DNA of 64,000 bases from Tetrapyrgos nigripes (Eukaryota > Basidiomycota > Agaricomycetes > Agaricales > Campanellaceae): NCBI GenBank assembly GCA_013368315.1, contig JAACJM010000228.1, positions 62,001 to 126,000 on the forward strand. The letters run 5' to 3'. The translations under genes and the position numbers were made by a program. How positions within the stretch are numbered: position 1 is the stretch's first letter; each line of letters starts with the position of its first letter. Under the pieces are notes generated by a model. It had not been told where the DNA came from and made no database searches. It saw only the letters and a list, made by a program, of their open reading frames with translations. Positions 44,412-55,388 of this stretch are shown piece by piece.

Positions 44412-44866
44412 TTCATCGACTCTGCTTCACAAAAAGAGAAAAATCGACTCGGAAAGGATACGCAGGCTATCTCTTCTCTGCGTATCTAATTTCATCACAC
44501 AGGTACTAGTTAGTACACTGAACGAAAATCTACTCCTAAAACAAGTTCCATTATCACCTCCACTCGTCACCACTTGACGTGTATCTATCTATCTATCTTC
44601 TCCGACATCTCCGTCTGCTAAGCCCAAATACCCGTCTGAGTATACCCTACGATGTAAGCCTGTTGAGAAGTGTCTTGAAACGAACGCGTCGCCGCATCGA
44701 ATTTTGCATTGTTCTTCGTCGTTTCTCCGCTCCCACCAACGCAGATGAAGAAGAAACATCCCTGACCAGAGCCTTCTATACGATCCTACGCCTCTGTCAC
44801 CGTACACCATGCCTATGTCTACTCCTCCAGCACTAGCACTAGAGCAGACACACCAGGATACCCTAA
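44412..44866. other. Intergenic
   Basis: This lies between the SDR start and the end of the FIST-like gene. It contains 'tatctatctatct' microsatellite bases at about 44582-44597 and no gene. Confidence 0.45.
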
Positions 44867-46513
44867 TCACAACTGGGCATCTGCGACACATCCAGGGACT
44901 GTACAGGTCCAAGGCTCTTCCCTCTTCTCTGATCGTACACCTTTTACCTCCGAATCCGTCAATCCCTCACGCGCATCTACGTCCCCTGACCGGGACTCAG
45001 TCGCGGCTCCACGTCGACTCAGTACAAAGCCGTTCTCGCTAGCAGCCAAGAACGTGTTTTGGACTACAATGGGGTCGTTTTCATCCGGATGAGGGTGCTG
45101 AGAATCGCTGGACTGAATATCACGGTTCTGGTCGGAAAAGTGAAAACCAGAATGTGAATCCAGCGTCGGATGAGGAGAGACAGCGAAGGCTAGAATTGGC
45201 TTCGTTTGATCTGCGCTGTTGCAAGAGGACGTTGTCGTGGATGAGATGAAGGATGAGGGTATGAGTGATGACGTCGCCAGCGGTGACGGTGTTGCTGAAA
45301 ATGCCGATGCAGGTATAGATGAGGCGTGACGATAGAAGAATTGCACCGGTGTACCAACTCTGGGCGAAGAAGATTGGGTGTTTAGGGATATAGTACCTCT
45401 TGAGGGGTCTCCGGCGGTTATGGAGTGGAATTGGTGGAGCTGAGGGATTACGAAGATGAGTTCTGAGTGTATGCAGTTAGACGACGTAAAAGCACACCTT
45501 AGTCATAGATCCAGGACCACTTGTGGCAGCGTCAAAAGTTGCTAAGTAGAATTCGGAGTCTTCCTTGAAGGACATCGCATTGGATGAGGTGGTGTCTATG
45601 TCTGCGCGGCGAATTGCGCTGAGCAAGAGTTGTGTTGGATTGTCATTGTTCAGAGTGTTGATGAGATTGCCTTCTGAACTGTTAAGGAGAGAAAAAGAAG
45701 ATTTAGAGACCGAAATTAGGCAAAGACAATCATAACGCACTCGGTGACAGACAAGACTTCTCCCAAAGGTTCCAATCCATTTGGAAGGTTCAACGTACAG
45801 CGAGATTGAGAGTTACTGGTAAGAGCTATGCCAACCGCACCGGAGTCGTATATGTGTTTGTTATGAAATAGCGTCACTGGCCTGCCCGTAATAAACGGCG
45901 TCGAAGAAGCGAGAAGTCCAAGCTAGCTGGCCAATACGGTCAACGTCAAGAAAGGAATAAGAGCAACGGAACTGACTGTATTAGCTCGAGGAAAAGACTT
46001 GTTCAGAGCGAAAGACAAGCCTTCGGGTGACTGGTCGGAAAAGTAGAAAATGTTCTGAACCAGACTGGGATTGACATTTGTCAGTTCTTCAGGCAAATCA
46101 ACGTCTTCATGTCCACCTGTACTCCAGATATCGTCCCAATCTCTGCCCTGACCCCGTTTCTCCAACATCGATGCCACGTCTATACGCGCCTCAGGTTTCC
46201 GAAACGAATGCCATCGTCCTACTTGGGTTTGTTCGCGTCCTGGTATCGTGGACCTGAACAAAACTGAATCATGGTCCTTGAAGAATGCCACAGAGCATGT
46301 TATTGCGTCTCGATGCGTAGGAGCAGCCAGACACCCGATGGCACTGGCGTTTGGCCAGGCTGTCAGCGCATCTACGAAGTCGGAAAGGTCGGAAGATTTT
46401 GCTGGAGGTGATACTGAAAAGATAACAGACGAACGGCTGGAATTTGTGGACTGTTTGAGGCGGTCGATGTACTTGAGGATACGAGTTGGAGAACGTGAGA
46501 TGATGGTATGCAT
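44867..46513 (-). CDS. Probable FIST-domain protein (491 aa)
   Basis: Proposed exons (minus): 45977-46513, 45741-45922, 45518-45678, 44867-45462. The first three junctions are supported by GTnAGT-like or GTGCGT donors. The last uses a weak gtcctg donor, chosen because the obvious alternative would give a 35-nt intron and a frame break. Features: MHTIISRSPTRIL start, SVIFSVSP, ASAIGCLA, then LGLLASSTPFITGRPVTLFHNK, SGAVGIALT, and later HSITAGDPSRGTISL, FLAASENGFVLSRRG and WTCTVPG at the end. This order resembles fungal FIST proteins (a small-ligand sensory domain), but the call is from memory of the family. Confidence 0.5.
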
Positions 46514-47129
46514 TCAAGCGCGTCTTGTTCTCAAACCACCACCACTTCGACTACAAGATCCAGGAAATCTACTCTGAACTACGTTTTGAACCCACAAGCT
46601 CACTACTAGTCAAACTCCACCACTAGGCCTCGGTTCAAGAGTACTGGATTAGCTGAAACGTTGAAGTTTCCTGTCTGGCAAAAGGATCCATGCTGCAAAT
46701 TTCTTCGTATTGCGATAGCAACCTGCTCAGGATCTGGACGTTTCGCCAGCTATCACTAACTTTAAATTAAATTCCAAGACGCCCTTGTCTGCTAACTTGG
46801 CCTTGGTGCAACCTTGTTGTCAGACTTCTGCTTCAGTCCATACACTTCAGGTCGCTAACTTTGGTTCAAAAGGCCTCTTCACTGGCATTTTTTCCATTGC
46901 TGGTTATTGTTTCCGGTATTTCCTACTTGTAGCACTTGTTCCAAAACGTGGAATGAGTCTTGCGCTTGGTTGTCATCGTTATGGAAACAAGTTCCGATCG
47001 CGCTTCAGGAGACTGCGAACTTTCATTATGGACTCATAAAAGCCCTTAGTGCTCGGCACTTCATTTTACAGCCTCTCTCTACGACCTCTGACGACCTCTT
47101 ACGTCTTGTACCCTTTTCGTGATACCAAC
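46514..47129. other. Intergenic, promoter of the small secreted protein
   Basis: A TATA-like 'cataaaag' lies at 47035-47042, about 90 bp before the ATG at 47130. Nothing else is recognised. Confidence 0.4.
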
Positions 47130-48020
47130 ATGCGTTCCTTCAGCATCTTCACCACCCTCGCTGCTTTCGCCGCCGTCTCTTACGCTGCTCTCCCCTCTGT
47201 CGGGGAGGTGCCTTCAATTCCGGCGATGGCTCCTGTCCCTGGACTTCAGGGCATCAACGGCGTCTCTGCCATGAAAATGCCCTCGGTTCCCGCAATGCCA
47301 ACGATTCCGGATGCCAACTCGATGATGGCAGTCCCCAAACTCATCGCTCGCTGCGACTGCCGCTCTCTCCCAGATATCATTAACGATGCTATTACCCAAG
47401 TCTCTCCTCTCGTCGCCCAACTCAGTGAGTCTTGCCTTTTCCTTTTCTCGATCAAACTCGTGTCTGACTTCTGTCTCTACGATAACAGAGAGCCTCACCC
47501 CTACCACTTGCACTGTCGAGAAGGTTACTCCAATTATCTCCAAGATCAAAGACGTCATCTCCAGCGCTATCACCGAGGTCAAGACTCTCATCAGTGCCAA
47601 AATTTCTGATGCTGAGGCCCTTGCCTCTACCACTACCACTGGCGCGACTGCTAGCGCTAACAGCGTCCTCTCCCACATCGAGCTCTGCAAGCTCATCGCT
47701 ACTCTCTATACTTTGATCTTCAGCAGCTTTACGCTCGTGCTCAACATCGTCGCCAAGGTCGAGTACAATGGTATCTGTGGATTGTTCGCTGAGGTTGCGT
47801 GAGTATATACCTTCTGTGTTTGAATTCGAAAAGACACTGGGTGCTAACTTTATCCCTTTCCAGCACGCTCCTTGCCACCCTCCTCCAACTGATCTGCAGC
47901 CTTGTCGGTGGTCTCACCCTCATCCTCCACGGCTTGCTTTCTGTTGACCTCTCTGTCATCATTGAGCTCAACCTCACCGACGCTTTCAGCTTTATCTTCA
48001 AGGCTATTCCCGGTTACTAA
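47130..48020 (+). CDS. Small secreted or membrane-associated protein (253 aa)
   Basis: Exons: 47130-47424, 47489-47798, 47864-48020; phases agree. A signal peptide is clear (MRSFSIFTTLAAFAAVSYAA). It is followed by a Pro/Ala/Met/Val-rich segment of imperfect SxPAM/xIP repeats (residues about 24-70), a cysteine pair (ARCDCRSLP), a helical region with KIKDVISSAITEVKTLI, and two hydrophobic stretches near the C-terminus (LIATLYTLIFSSFTLVLNIV; LLATLLQLICSLVGGLTLIL). Similar proteins without known function are found in agaricomycetes. A cell-surface or wall role is possible but unproven. Confidence 0.75.
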
Positions 48021-48330
48021 AGATGTTTTTGGATATTTGGACTCATAGTTGAAAGGAGGAATCTTGGAGCACTGAAATGACCATATTTGTTATACATTTA
48101 TGATTCACGATTATACCCCTACTACTATCCGAATATAATGCTGATAATGATGACTATGATCCAACTCTGTATGACCGACCAGAAACTATGGGATCCCAAC
48201 ACAAATTCTACGCGCAAGGTCTCCTACATAATTACTCTGTTACCGTCACCAACATAGATCTTTCGTGGCCGACTGCCTTGATCTACTACCTCACGCTTGA
48301 CCACCTCAATAACACGCAACCCTGCAGCTC
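48021..48330. other. Intergenic; right part belongs to the tandem duplication
   Basis: From about 48170 the sequence matches 51475-51548 and onward, marking one edge of the 3.3-kb duplicated unit. Confidence 0.55.
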
Positions 48331-51260
48331 TCAACACTTCAAAAGATTCCCAACACGAACACCAAAAAAATACACATAGTGGCCGCCATACATCCGCACG
48401 GTGACCGAAGTGAGGTTGTCAACTCCCAGTCTAGCGTTGACACCAACTCGACGACGCGAATTAAGCATCCTCAAGAACGCATCCTTTGGAAAGTGATTTG
48501 CATCAAACTGCAGATCAAGCTCCTTCAGATGTGGGAGGACAATAGAAGTTAAAGGCGCGGCAACATCAACAATGAGATGTTGGAAAAATCTGGTTTTGAA
48601 AACCGTATGGACCTCGTGTCGCCACCCATTCCCTAGAAAGAGGCTTCGGTTTTCGTGCAGAGTCAGGGAGTAGAGGTATGGGAGAGAATCAATGATTCCG
48701 ATAAGATAGTCAAGACGAATGCCGAGATTTAGCAGAGAAAGCGAAGTGAGGTGAGATGATGACCGGGTCAGAAAGGGTACGATGTTCTTGTAGCTGGCTA
48801 CAACGAGCAGGGTATATCCGAGTCCACCATGAATCTCGAGTTGGGTAAGCCTGGGCAGAACCAGTGATAAGAGAATGGGGTTTAGACTTGCATGAATGGA
48901 TGCAGATCTGACATTGGGGATGAGAAGAGGACGTTCGGGGGAGATCACTGCATTGCTAGCTTTGCCTGCAAATTTGGCGATCAACTGCAAGTAGATGGGG
49001 AAAAATATTCTGTGGAATAACTCGTTCGAGATAGCGGATCTTGTTTTCATCGTACGGGACAAACTCAAGTGAGTGAGTCTGTGTTTCGAAAGGCCGGTGA
49101 GGTATGATGCATTGGGGCTAGTAAAGACAGCTTCGCCTATTACGACCTCTTCAATGGTCGGCAAGTTGTCAAAGACGGTGCAAGCGGAGATTGTAATGTT
49201 ATCCGACCAATCTTTGATCTTCAAACGCGTCAGCTGTCGCAGATTCCCTTTGACACTGGGGAAGTTCTTGTCCACAAGAAGGCCAGCGGCACATTTGAGG
49301 TCAAATAAAACCCATCGATGAGAATGACCCGAGAGGATTTGCAGAACGTGTTCAGCAAGAGATGATTCGGTTGGCATGGACAGCGTTAAACGGAGAGGTC
49401 GCTGGCGGGATAGCTGAAGAAACCAATCCAGCCTTGCTTTCAAACTGATAGTCTCCAAGTGCAGTCCACCTGGAAGATCATCCACAAATCCTAGGTTGAT
49501 CGTCATGGAAGACCACAACTCAGATGTGGAAAGAGCCAGTCTACACCATTGCTCGCACACTTGCGCAAGGAGCATAGGAGCAGGCATCAGACAACCATGC
49601 AGGAAGTTGTCTGTGCAACATGAGAAGAAGATGTGAGCCATTACCTCCGGTGACAAGCGCCTAATTGGCGAGATACACCCTAGGAGTTCGTCAACCAGGA
49701 CAACCAGCCTATCATGCTCCCTCTGGGCAGCATCCCCTCCTAACTGTTTCATCTTCTCTACGTAACTGTCCACCTCCTTCCTCGTATCCTTGAGTAATGC
49801 CCTAGCACGCCGGGCTCGGAGAGGTCGAGGCAATCCACAAAGCGAGTCTAGAACCGTGTCGGGGTCCATGACTTCGAAAATTTCGTTGCTGGTCATCATG
49901 GCACAGGATAGAAACGAAGGATATGATTGCAGAGTGATTTGAAGGGGTCGGGCGGAAGCAAGAATGAACTACAACTCGATAATTGTTGAGAATGTCGAGG
50001 TTCATAGCAAGGAACAGCTACATATTACACGTGATGACAAAAAATGGTAAGTTTATTGTCCCCCATTTTTGTGTGTGCTCGGCCTATCGGATATGTATCC
50101 CAACTCGGAAGAATAATGAAATGCTCGGCCGTTCATGCCTTAAGTGCCCGAAGCAGAAAGCCTCCAGACCATGGCGACCTGGGGCCGGGATTTCTTCACT
50201 ATAGTCCCCGTTGCAAAATGGAGCAAATTTGATCGGGTGCCTTGCTTTGAAGCAGAGAATGGATAGAAGTCGCATAGTCCCAAGTCTTGAGCCCAGAGTT
50301 CCCGGTGTGTGTGGAGGTATGTAATGCGTCTTGGGATGCTGAGACTGAACATTTTCAGTATGATTGAAAAGCTTCGGAAGTTTTTTAAAAAAACACCTTA
50401 CAAGATCTAGAGTGAGCCCCGACGTCCATCCACACGTCTTTTTATCATTCCGTACTTGAAAGCTTGTAAGGTGTTAAGGGCATGACCAAAGAGGTTTGGG
50501 TAGGTCTGAATCTTGAGATGGAAATTGCGGCGAGAGATTATTCATGTTGTACTATTCGAGATGCTGGAGTCAGGTCTAGAGTAAGCCCTACAGTAAGCTA
50601 CGAAATGGCTTAAGACAGAAAAGATACAGGAAAAGAGACCACCGTACCCAGTGGTACATACATCTCCTTTGAATACAAAGAGGCCATCCATTCAAAGCAA
50701 GTGAGGTTGTTTCAAGGGCCAAGACGTCTGGAACACACGTCCTAGGGATCCAACATTCTCTCCGTAGTAGCTCCAGGCAGCCACTTGGAGTGCAAGTTTC
50801 TGAAATATGGCTGATCCTGCCAGCACATCACTGAGTGTTCGGTAGTAGAGTAAGAAAAATCGACGCTGCTCGTCAGAAGACCGACAAGCAGTGACGTTGG
50901 AGCAGAGGACCACATACTTCAACAGCTAGAGCATTGCATGGCCCGACAAATCCTTCTTTTTCTAAACGTCTATCTCCAACGAGCCCTATCTGTCGTTCCT
51001 TAGCCAGTAGAGGTTTTCCTGAACTTGTGCAACCAAAGCTGGTCAATGCAAAATTCCATTTGGGTCCGAAAGTCTTTATCCTCGAGCTTGAAAAGAATTC
51101 AAATTTTCGGAATACTTCTACGTGCCAACAAATGCAGCGATCGTCGTTGGATGCAGCAAAGGTAGTAGTGGTGAGTGAGGTTGAAGAGTCAGAGCCGCGT
51201 CAGATGTTGTCCGCGTCACCTTTCATGTTGTTGAGCACAAGCCCTCGCCAATGAAGACCA
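48170..51260. repeat. Tandem segmental duplication, unit 1
   Basis: It matches 51480-54440 in the same orientation, in coding and in non-coding parts: 3' flank, F-box gene, 5' flank (for example 'aacaatgaaatg', 'ttgaaagcttgta') and the far end near 50930-51080 against 54165-54300. Identity is high in the gene and low in the far flank. Confidence 0.7.
48331..49899 (-). CDS. F-box protein, paralogue 1, C-terminus frameshifted (522 aa)
   Basis: A single exon starting MMTSNEIFEVMDPDT. A basic helical N-terminus (RARRARALLKDTRKEVDSYVEKM) precedes the F-box (ISPIRRLSPEVMAHIFFSC, residues about 77-95) and a long LRR-like region. It is a substrate adaptor for SCF ubiquitin ligase by family knowledge. 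Compared with paralogue 2, one base is missing in the T-run around 48364-48371, so the protein ends in GVRVGNLLKC instead of the ESFEELRAAGLRVIEVV tail. The remaining nucleotides still encode that tail in another frame. Confidence 0.75.
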   Translation of the reverse strand: MMTSNEIFEVMDPDTVLDSLCGLPRPLRARRARALLKDTRKEVDSYVEKMKQLGGDAAQREHDRLVVLVDELLGCISPIRRLSPEVMAHIFFSCCTDNFLHGCLMPAPMLLAQVCEQWCRLALSTSELWSSMTINLGFVDDLPGGLHLETISLKARLDWFLQLSRQRPLRLTLSMPTESSLAEHVLQILSGHSHRWVLFDLKCAAGLLVDKNFPSVKGNLRQLTRLKIKDWSDNITISACTVFDNLPTIEEVVIGEAVFTSPNASYLTGLSKHRLTHLSLSRTMKTRSAISNELFHRIFFPIYLQLIAKFAGKASNAVISPERPLLIPNVRSASIHASLNPILLSLVLPRLTQLEIHGGLGYTLLVVASYKNIVPFLTRSSSHLTSLSLLNLGIRLDYLIGIIDSLPYLYSLTLHENRSLFLGNGWRHEVHTVFKTRFFQHLIVDVAAPLTSIVLPHLKELDLQFDANHFPKDAFLRMLNSRRRVGVNARLGVDNLTSVTVRMYGGHYVYFFGVRVGNLLKC

Positions 51261-51548
51261 ATCTATTATAAACGCATTCATAGCATACACTGTACATAAA
51301 GATTAAAAAAAGAAAGTAGGATAAAGGGCTGATTTTACATTCGTGTGTCTTCCTCACAGCAAACGAATAGGCTACGTTTTCAAATTAAAATATCCACCTC
51401 GACCCATAACCCCTTCTGAGTGTCCAACAGTCTACCATCTAATCATACACCTCGGTAGCTCTTCAAACCAACGCTGTGTGACCGAGACTAGAAACTACGG
51501 AATCCCAAGACAAATTCTACGCACAAGGTCTCCTACATAATTACTCTG
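49900..51548. other. Intergenic, partly decayed gene-like sequence
   Basis: The region 50400-51250 matches 53570-54440, and small minus-strand frames in both copies share fragments (for example ALNTLQAFKY / LLQAFKYEPM and the LDRAMLW-type segment). This suggests an older gene of unknown type lying upstream of the F-box gene in each duplicate. No intact product is visible. Confidence 0.4.
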
Positions 51549-54440
51549 TTAGGCATCACCGCCATAGATCTCTCGTGGCCGACTGCCTTGATCCACTACT
51601 TCATCCTTGACCACCTCGATAACACGCAACCCTGCCGCTCTCAACTCTTCAAAAGATTCCCAACACGAACGCAAAAAAGGATACACATAGTGGCCGCCAT
51701 ATATCCGCACGGTGACCGAAGTGAGATTGTCAACTCCCAGTCTAGCGTTGACACCAACTCGACGGCGCGAATGAAGCATCTTCAAGAACGCATCCTTTGG
51801 AAATTGATTTGCATCGAACTGCAGATCAAGCTCCCTCAGATGGGGGAGGACAGTAGAAAGTGAAGGCTTGGTATCATCGACAGTGAGGTATTTGAAGAAT
51901 CTGTGATTGAAAATTGCACGATCCTTGTGTGGCCAGCTATTCCTATCAAAGAGAGCGCGGGTCTCGTGTAGAGTCAGAGAGGAGAGATTTGGGAGAGCTT
52001 TGATCATTTCCACAAGATGGTCAATACGAATGCCGATATTTAGCAGAGAAAACGAAGTGATGTGAGAAGAAGACCGGTTCAAGAAGGGCATGATGAATTT
52101 GGCTCCCCTGAGCAGGATATATCCAGGTCCACCATCAATCTCGAGTTGGATAAGCCTAGGCAGAGCCAATAGTCCGAGGATAGGGGATAGACTGGCATAC
52201 ATGGACGCAGACTTGACATTGGGGATGAGAAGAGGATTTCCAATGGAGATCACTGTCTGGTTGGGGTTGCCTGCATATTTGGCGATCAGCTGCAAAGCGG
52301 TAAGCCGAAATGGGCCACGACCGAATATAGCGGGTCTTGGGTTGCCGTTATGGGTCAAAATCAAGTGACTGAGACTGTTTTTCGCGATGTATGCTACACT
52401 GTGGCCAGTAAAGACATCTTCGCCAATTATGACCTCTTCAATGTTTGGCAAGTCGTCGAAAACGGTGCAAGCGAGGATTGACCTGTTATCTGGCCAATAT
52501 TTAACCTTCAAATCCTTGAGCAGTGGAAGATTCCCCTTGACATTGGGGAAGTTCCTATTCACGAGAAGGCTAGCGATGCATTTGAGGTCAAGTGATACCC
52601 ATCGAGGTGAATGGCCCGAAAGGGTCTGCAGAACGTGCTCAGCGAGAGGTGATTGGGTTTGGATGGACAGGGATATGCGGAGGGGACGCTCGCGGGACAG
52701 CTGAAGGAACAAATCTAGCCTTGCTTTGAAGATGTCCGAACGCAGTCCACGGCCATCTCGAAGGCCTAGACTAATTATCATGGAAGTCCACAGCTCAGAC
52801 ATACTGTGGGCCAGTCTGTGCCATTGCCCGCACACTTGCGCAAGGCGCATAGGAACCGGTATGAGACAAGCGTACAGTTCGCTGTCTTTGTAGCATGAGA
52901 AGGAGAAGATGAGCTCCAACAGCTCCGGTGGCAAGCGCCTAATCGGCGAGATACACCCAAGGAGTTCATCGACTAGAACAACCAGCCTGTCATGCTCCCT
53001 CTGGGCAATGGCACCCCCTCCTGACCTTCTCATCTTCTCTATGCATCCCTCTACTTCTTTCCTCGCATCCTTCAGCAGTGCTCTGGCAGACCGAACTCGG
53101 AGAGGACAAGGCAGCCCGCGAAGTGAGTGCAGAGTCGTGTTGGGGTCCATGACTTCGTGATTTTTGTCGCTGGACATCAAGGGAACGAGGCAGAGACGAA
53201 TGGCTATGATCGGAGAGCAATTTCTAGCGGTTGAAGAATGAACAGATCGTTGACAATGTCGAAGTTCGTTGAGAAGAACGATTATGACACGTGATGTAGA
53301 CAGTGAGTTATTGTCCCCATTTTTTGTGCATTGGCCTATCCCAACTCAGAGAACAATGAAATGTCTGCCGCTCATGGCCGAAGCAGAAAACTTCCGGACC
53401 TGGCGACCTGGAGCCGGCATTTCTCCAATATGCCTTGCCTTAGTAGGGTGAATGTAAACTGAAGCCAGACAGTAATGGACCTAGTCATATCATCAAGGCT
53501 GGAACACCGGGACTGAAGAGAGCGAAAAGAAGTTTGAATGGAAATTCTCATACGAAGAAAAAAAATCACACCTTGCCAGGGTGAATTCCATACACCGGTC
53601 CTTCCATAGGTTCATACTTGAAAGCTTGTAGGAGATTGGCGTCGCCAGAGAGGTCTCGGTAGAGCTGAGATAGAAAGTGCAGCGAGCCAATATACATGGT
53701 GTGGTCCAGACTTGTTGGCGCTACTATCCGCGTCCGAACTCGAGGACCTGCATTGTTGCATAATTGCCGTGGAGTAGAATCCTTCTCCAACATCAGATTT
53801 GAAATGCTCCAGTAGCAGACTCGATGACATCCATCTAAGAATGCAAGGGATGAAACCGGCACGGGTGTTGAACCAATGATGCAAAGTTGTTGGGATTCTG
53901 AGAAAGGCGCGGTGGGATGGAAATTTCAAGGGCCTAAGACGTCGGTGTACAGTCAGAGTCAAAATGGCATGGAAACACACACCTCGCATGGACCTGGAGA
54001 TCTATCCTAGTTCCAGGCATCTTGTTCTTGCACGCGGGCTGAGCGTTAGCCTAGAATCCAAAAGGACGCTTGGATTCGCTGGCTGAGCGTCTGCTAAATG
54101 AAGATACGCTGCTCGTCAGAGCAAGTGGTGGTTCGGCATGGGATCACGTACCTCAACGGCCAGAGCATTGCACGATCCAACAAGTCCTTCTCCTTCCAAA
54201 TGTCTATCTCAGACGACCTCCGTCCATTCCAGAGCGCGACGTAGCATAAGTTTTCCCGAAACTGGTCAATGCAAAATCCCACTTGGGTCCAATGCGTCAA
54301 CGAAGACCTTGATCCTTGACTTTAGGACGACCAAATTCGAGTTTTGAGGTTACTTGTATGTGCCAGCGATGCAGCAGTTGGATGCGGAGGCGGTAGTCTT
54401 ATTGCGTCTGATGCCGTCCGCGTCTTCTTTCAAATTCCTC
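51480..54440. repeat. Tandem segmental duplication, unit 2
   Basis: See unit 1 at 48170-51260. This copy keeps the full-length F-box gene. Confidence 0.7.
51549..53180 (-). CDS. F-box protein, paralogue 2 (543 aa)
   Basis: A single exon starting MMSSDKNHEVMDPNT. Layout as in paralogue 1: a basic N-terminal helix, F-box at ISPIRRLPPELLELIFSFSC (residues about 78-97), then LRR-like repeats such as LPRLIQLEI and LPNLSSLTLHE, and an intact C-terminus (SCWESFEELRAAGLRVIEVV, ending EIYGGDA). Predicted SCF substrate adaptor; no target inferred. The two copies are alike over their whole length. Confidence 0.85.
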   Translation of the reverse strand: MMSSDKNHEVMDPNTTLHSLRGLPCPLRVRSARALLKDARKEVEGCIEKMRRSGGGAIAQREHDRLVVLVDELLGCISPIRRLPPELLELIFSFSCYKDSELYACLIPVPMRLAQVCGQWHRLAHSMSELWTSMIISLGLRDGRGLRSDIFKARLDLFLQLSRERPLRISLSIQTQSPLAEHVLQTLSGHSPRWVSLDLKCIASLLVNRNFPNVKGNLPLLKDLKVKYWPDNRSILACTVFDDLPNIEEVIIGEDVFTGHSVAYIAKNSLSHLILTHNGNPRPAIFGRGPFRLTALQLIAKYAGNPNQTVISIGNPLLIPNVKSASMYASLSPILGLLALPRLIQLEIDGGPGYILLRGAKFIMPFLNRSSSHITSFSLLNIGIRIDHLVEMIKALPNLSSLTLHETRALFDRNSWPHKDRAIFNHRFFKYLTVDDTKPSLSTVLPHLRELDLQFDANQFPKDAFLKMLHSRRRVGVNARLGVDNLTSVTVRIYGGHYVYPFLRSCWESFEELRAAGLRVIEVVKDEVVDQGSRPREIYGGDA

Positions 54441-55388
54441 CACTGACAATCCCTACTCGATAAATCCGGATGATTCTCTGCAAATCCTCCTATTCTATCC
54501 CTGCATTGTACGCTGCTTGACCTTCAAGCTTCAATGAATCGGTGACAATGACGGGCGACGTTGGATGGGCATGGGTGGGTTCAAGCGGTTTGATAACAAG
54601 TCGCGTCGCCAGAGACTTCTCCGAGCTCGCTTCAGGTTCCAGGAAAGACATCTACGTTGACCCGACTACTGTCTCGCAAGACTACGCCGAAACCAATGAA
54701 CACGAAGAGCCAGACCTACGTAGATGGGCGATTGGGTTCAGCAGATAGACCAGCAGAGCAACAACGTATACTGTGACTCAACACCAAGGTTTTCCATATG
54801 CATGAATTTTTCTCCGTAACGACTGCTCTACGAGCGCTCATCCCTCCTGATCCGTATGCTGTACAACGCCTTCTGTTGTTTGGCACTCTGTTTTCGGAGC
54901 GACTCGGATTGCAGCGGGTTTCATAATAGTCTAGATCTAGCCGACGGAGTGTTTGGGTTCCTGAAGCTAACGCTATTGTAGAATTTTCGGCGTGCATTGG
55001 GTATCGAGACTTGATCGAGACATTGAGGAGAGGTCACTGGAGATGCAGAGGTAAGAATTGAGGGCTACGACGCGTCAAAAATAAGTAGTCGCGGAAGTCT
55101 GACAGAGCTGCGAGCCTTTGACGACACCTGCAGTTTTACTGCGTCTGAAACTCATAGGCTGAACTAAATAGCATACGATGATAATACTATTGAAGGACGC
55201 ATTACAGGATGCGTAGATAATAAGAGTCTAAATAGCAAACTGGAAGATATGGATGGACGGGGATGAAAGAATGTCCCTTCATAATATGTACCAATGCTTG
55301 GACATCTGGAATTCACCACAGGCTTGAAGCGGTGAATCTCCCAGCCATCACCCGACCGAAATTACTGCAAGGATCAAAAATTTTGGCA
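53181..55388. other. Intergenic, partly decayed gene-like sequence
   Basis: Up to about 54440 this is the duplicate of 49.9-51.3 kb. The minus-strand frames at 53566-53862 (ending HPGKV) and 54094-54300 (WTQVGFCIDQF, WNGRRSSEIDIWKEKDLLDRAM) look like exons of an unknown gene but cannot be joined. From 54440 to 55388 I see only short frames. Confidence 0.4.

Noticed and set aside
45463..45497. 35-nt intron in the FIST-like gene (gtgtgc...ctcag)
   Set aside because: Too short for this genome and it breaks the frame. A 55-nt intron using the donor at 45517 keeps the frame.
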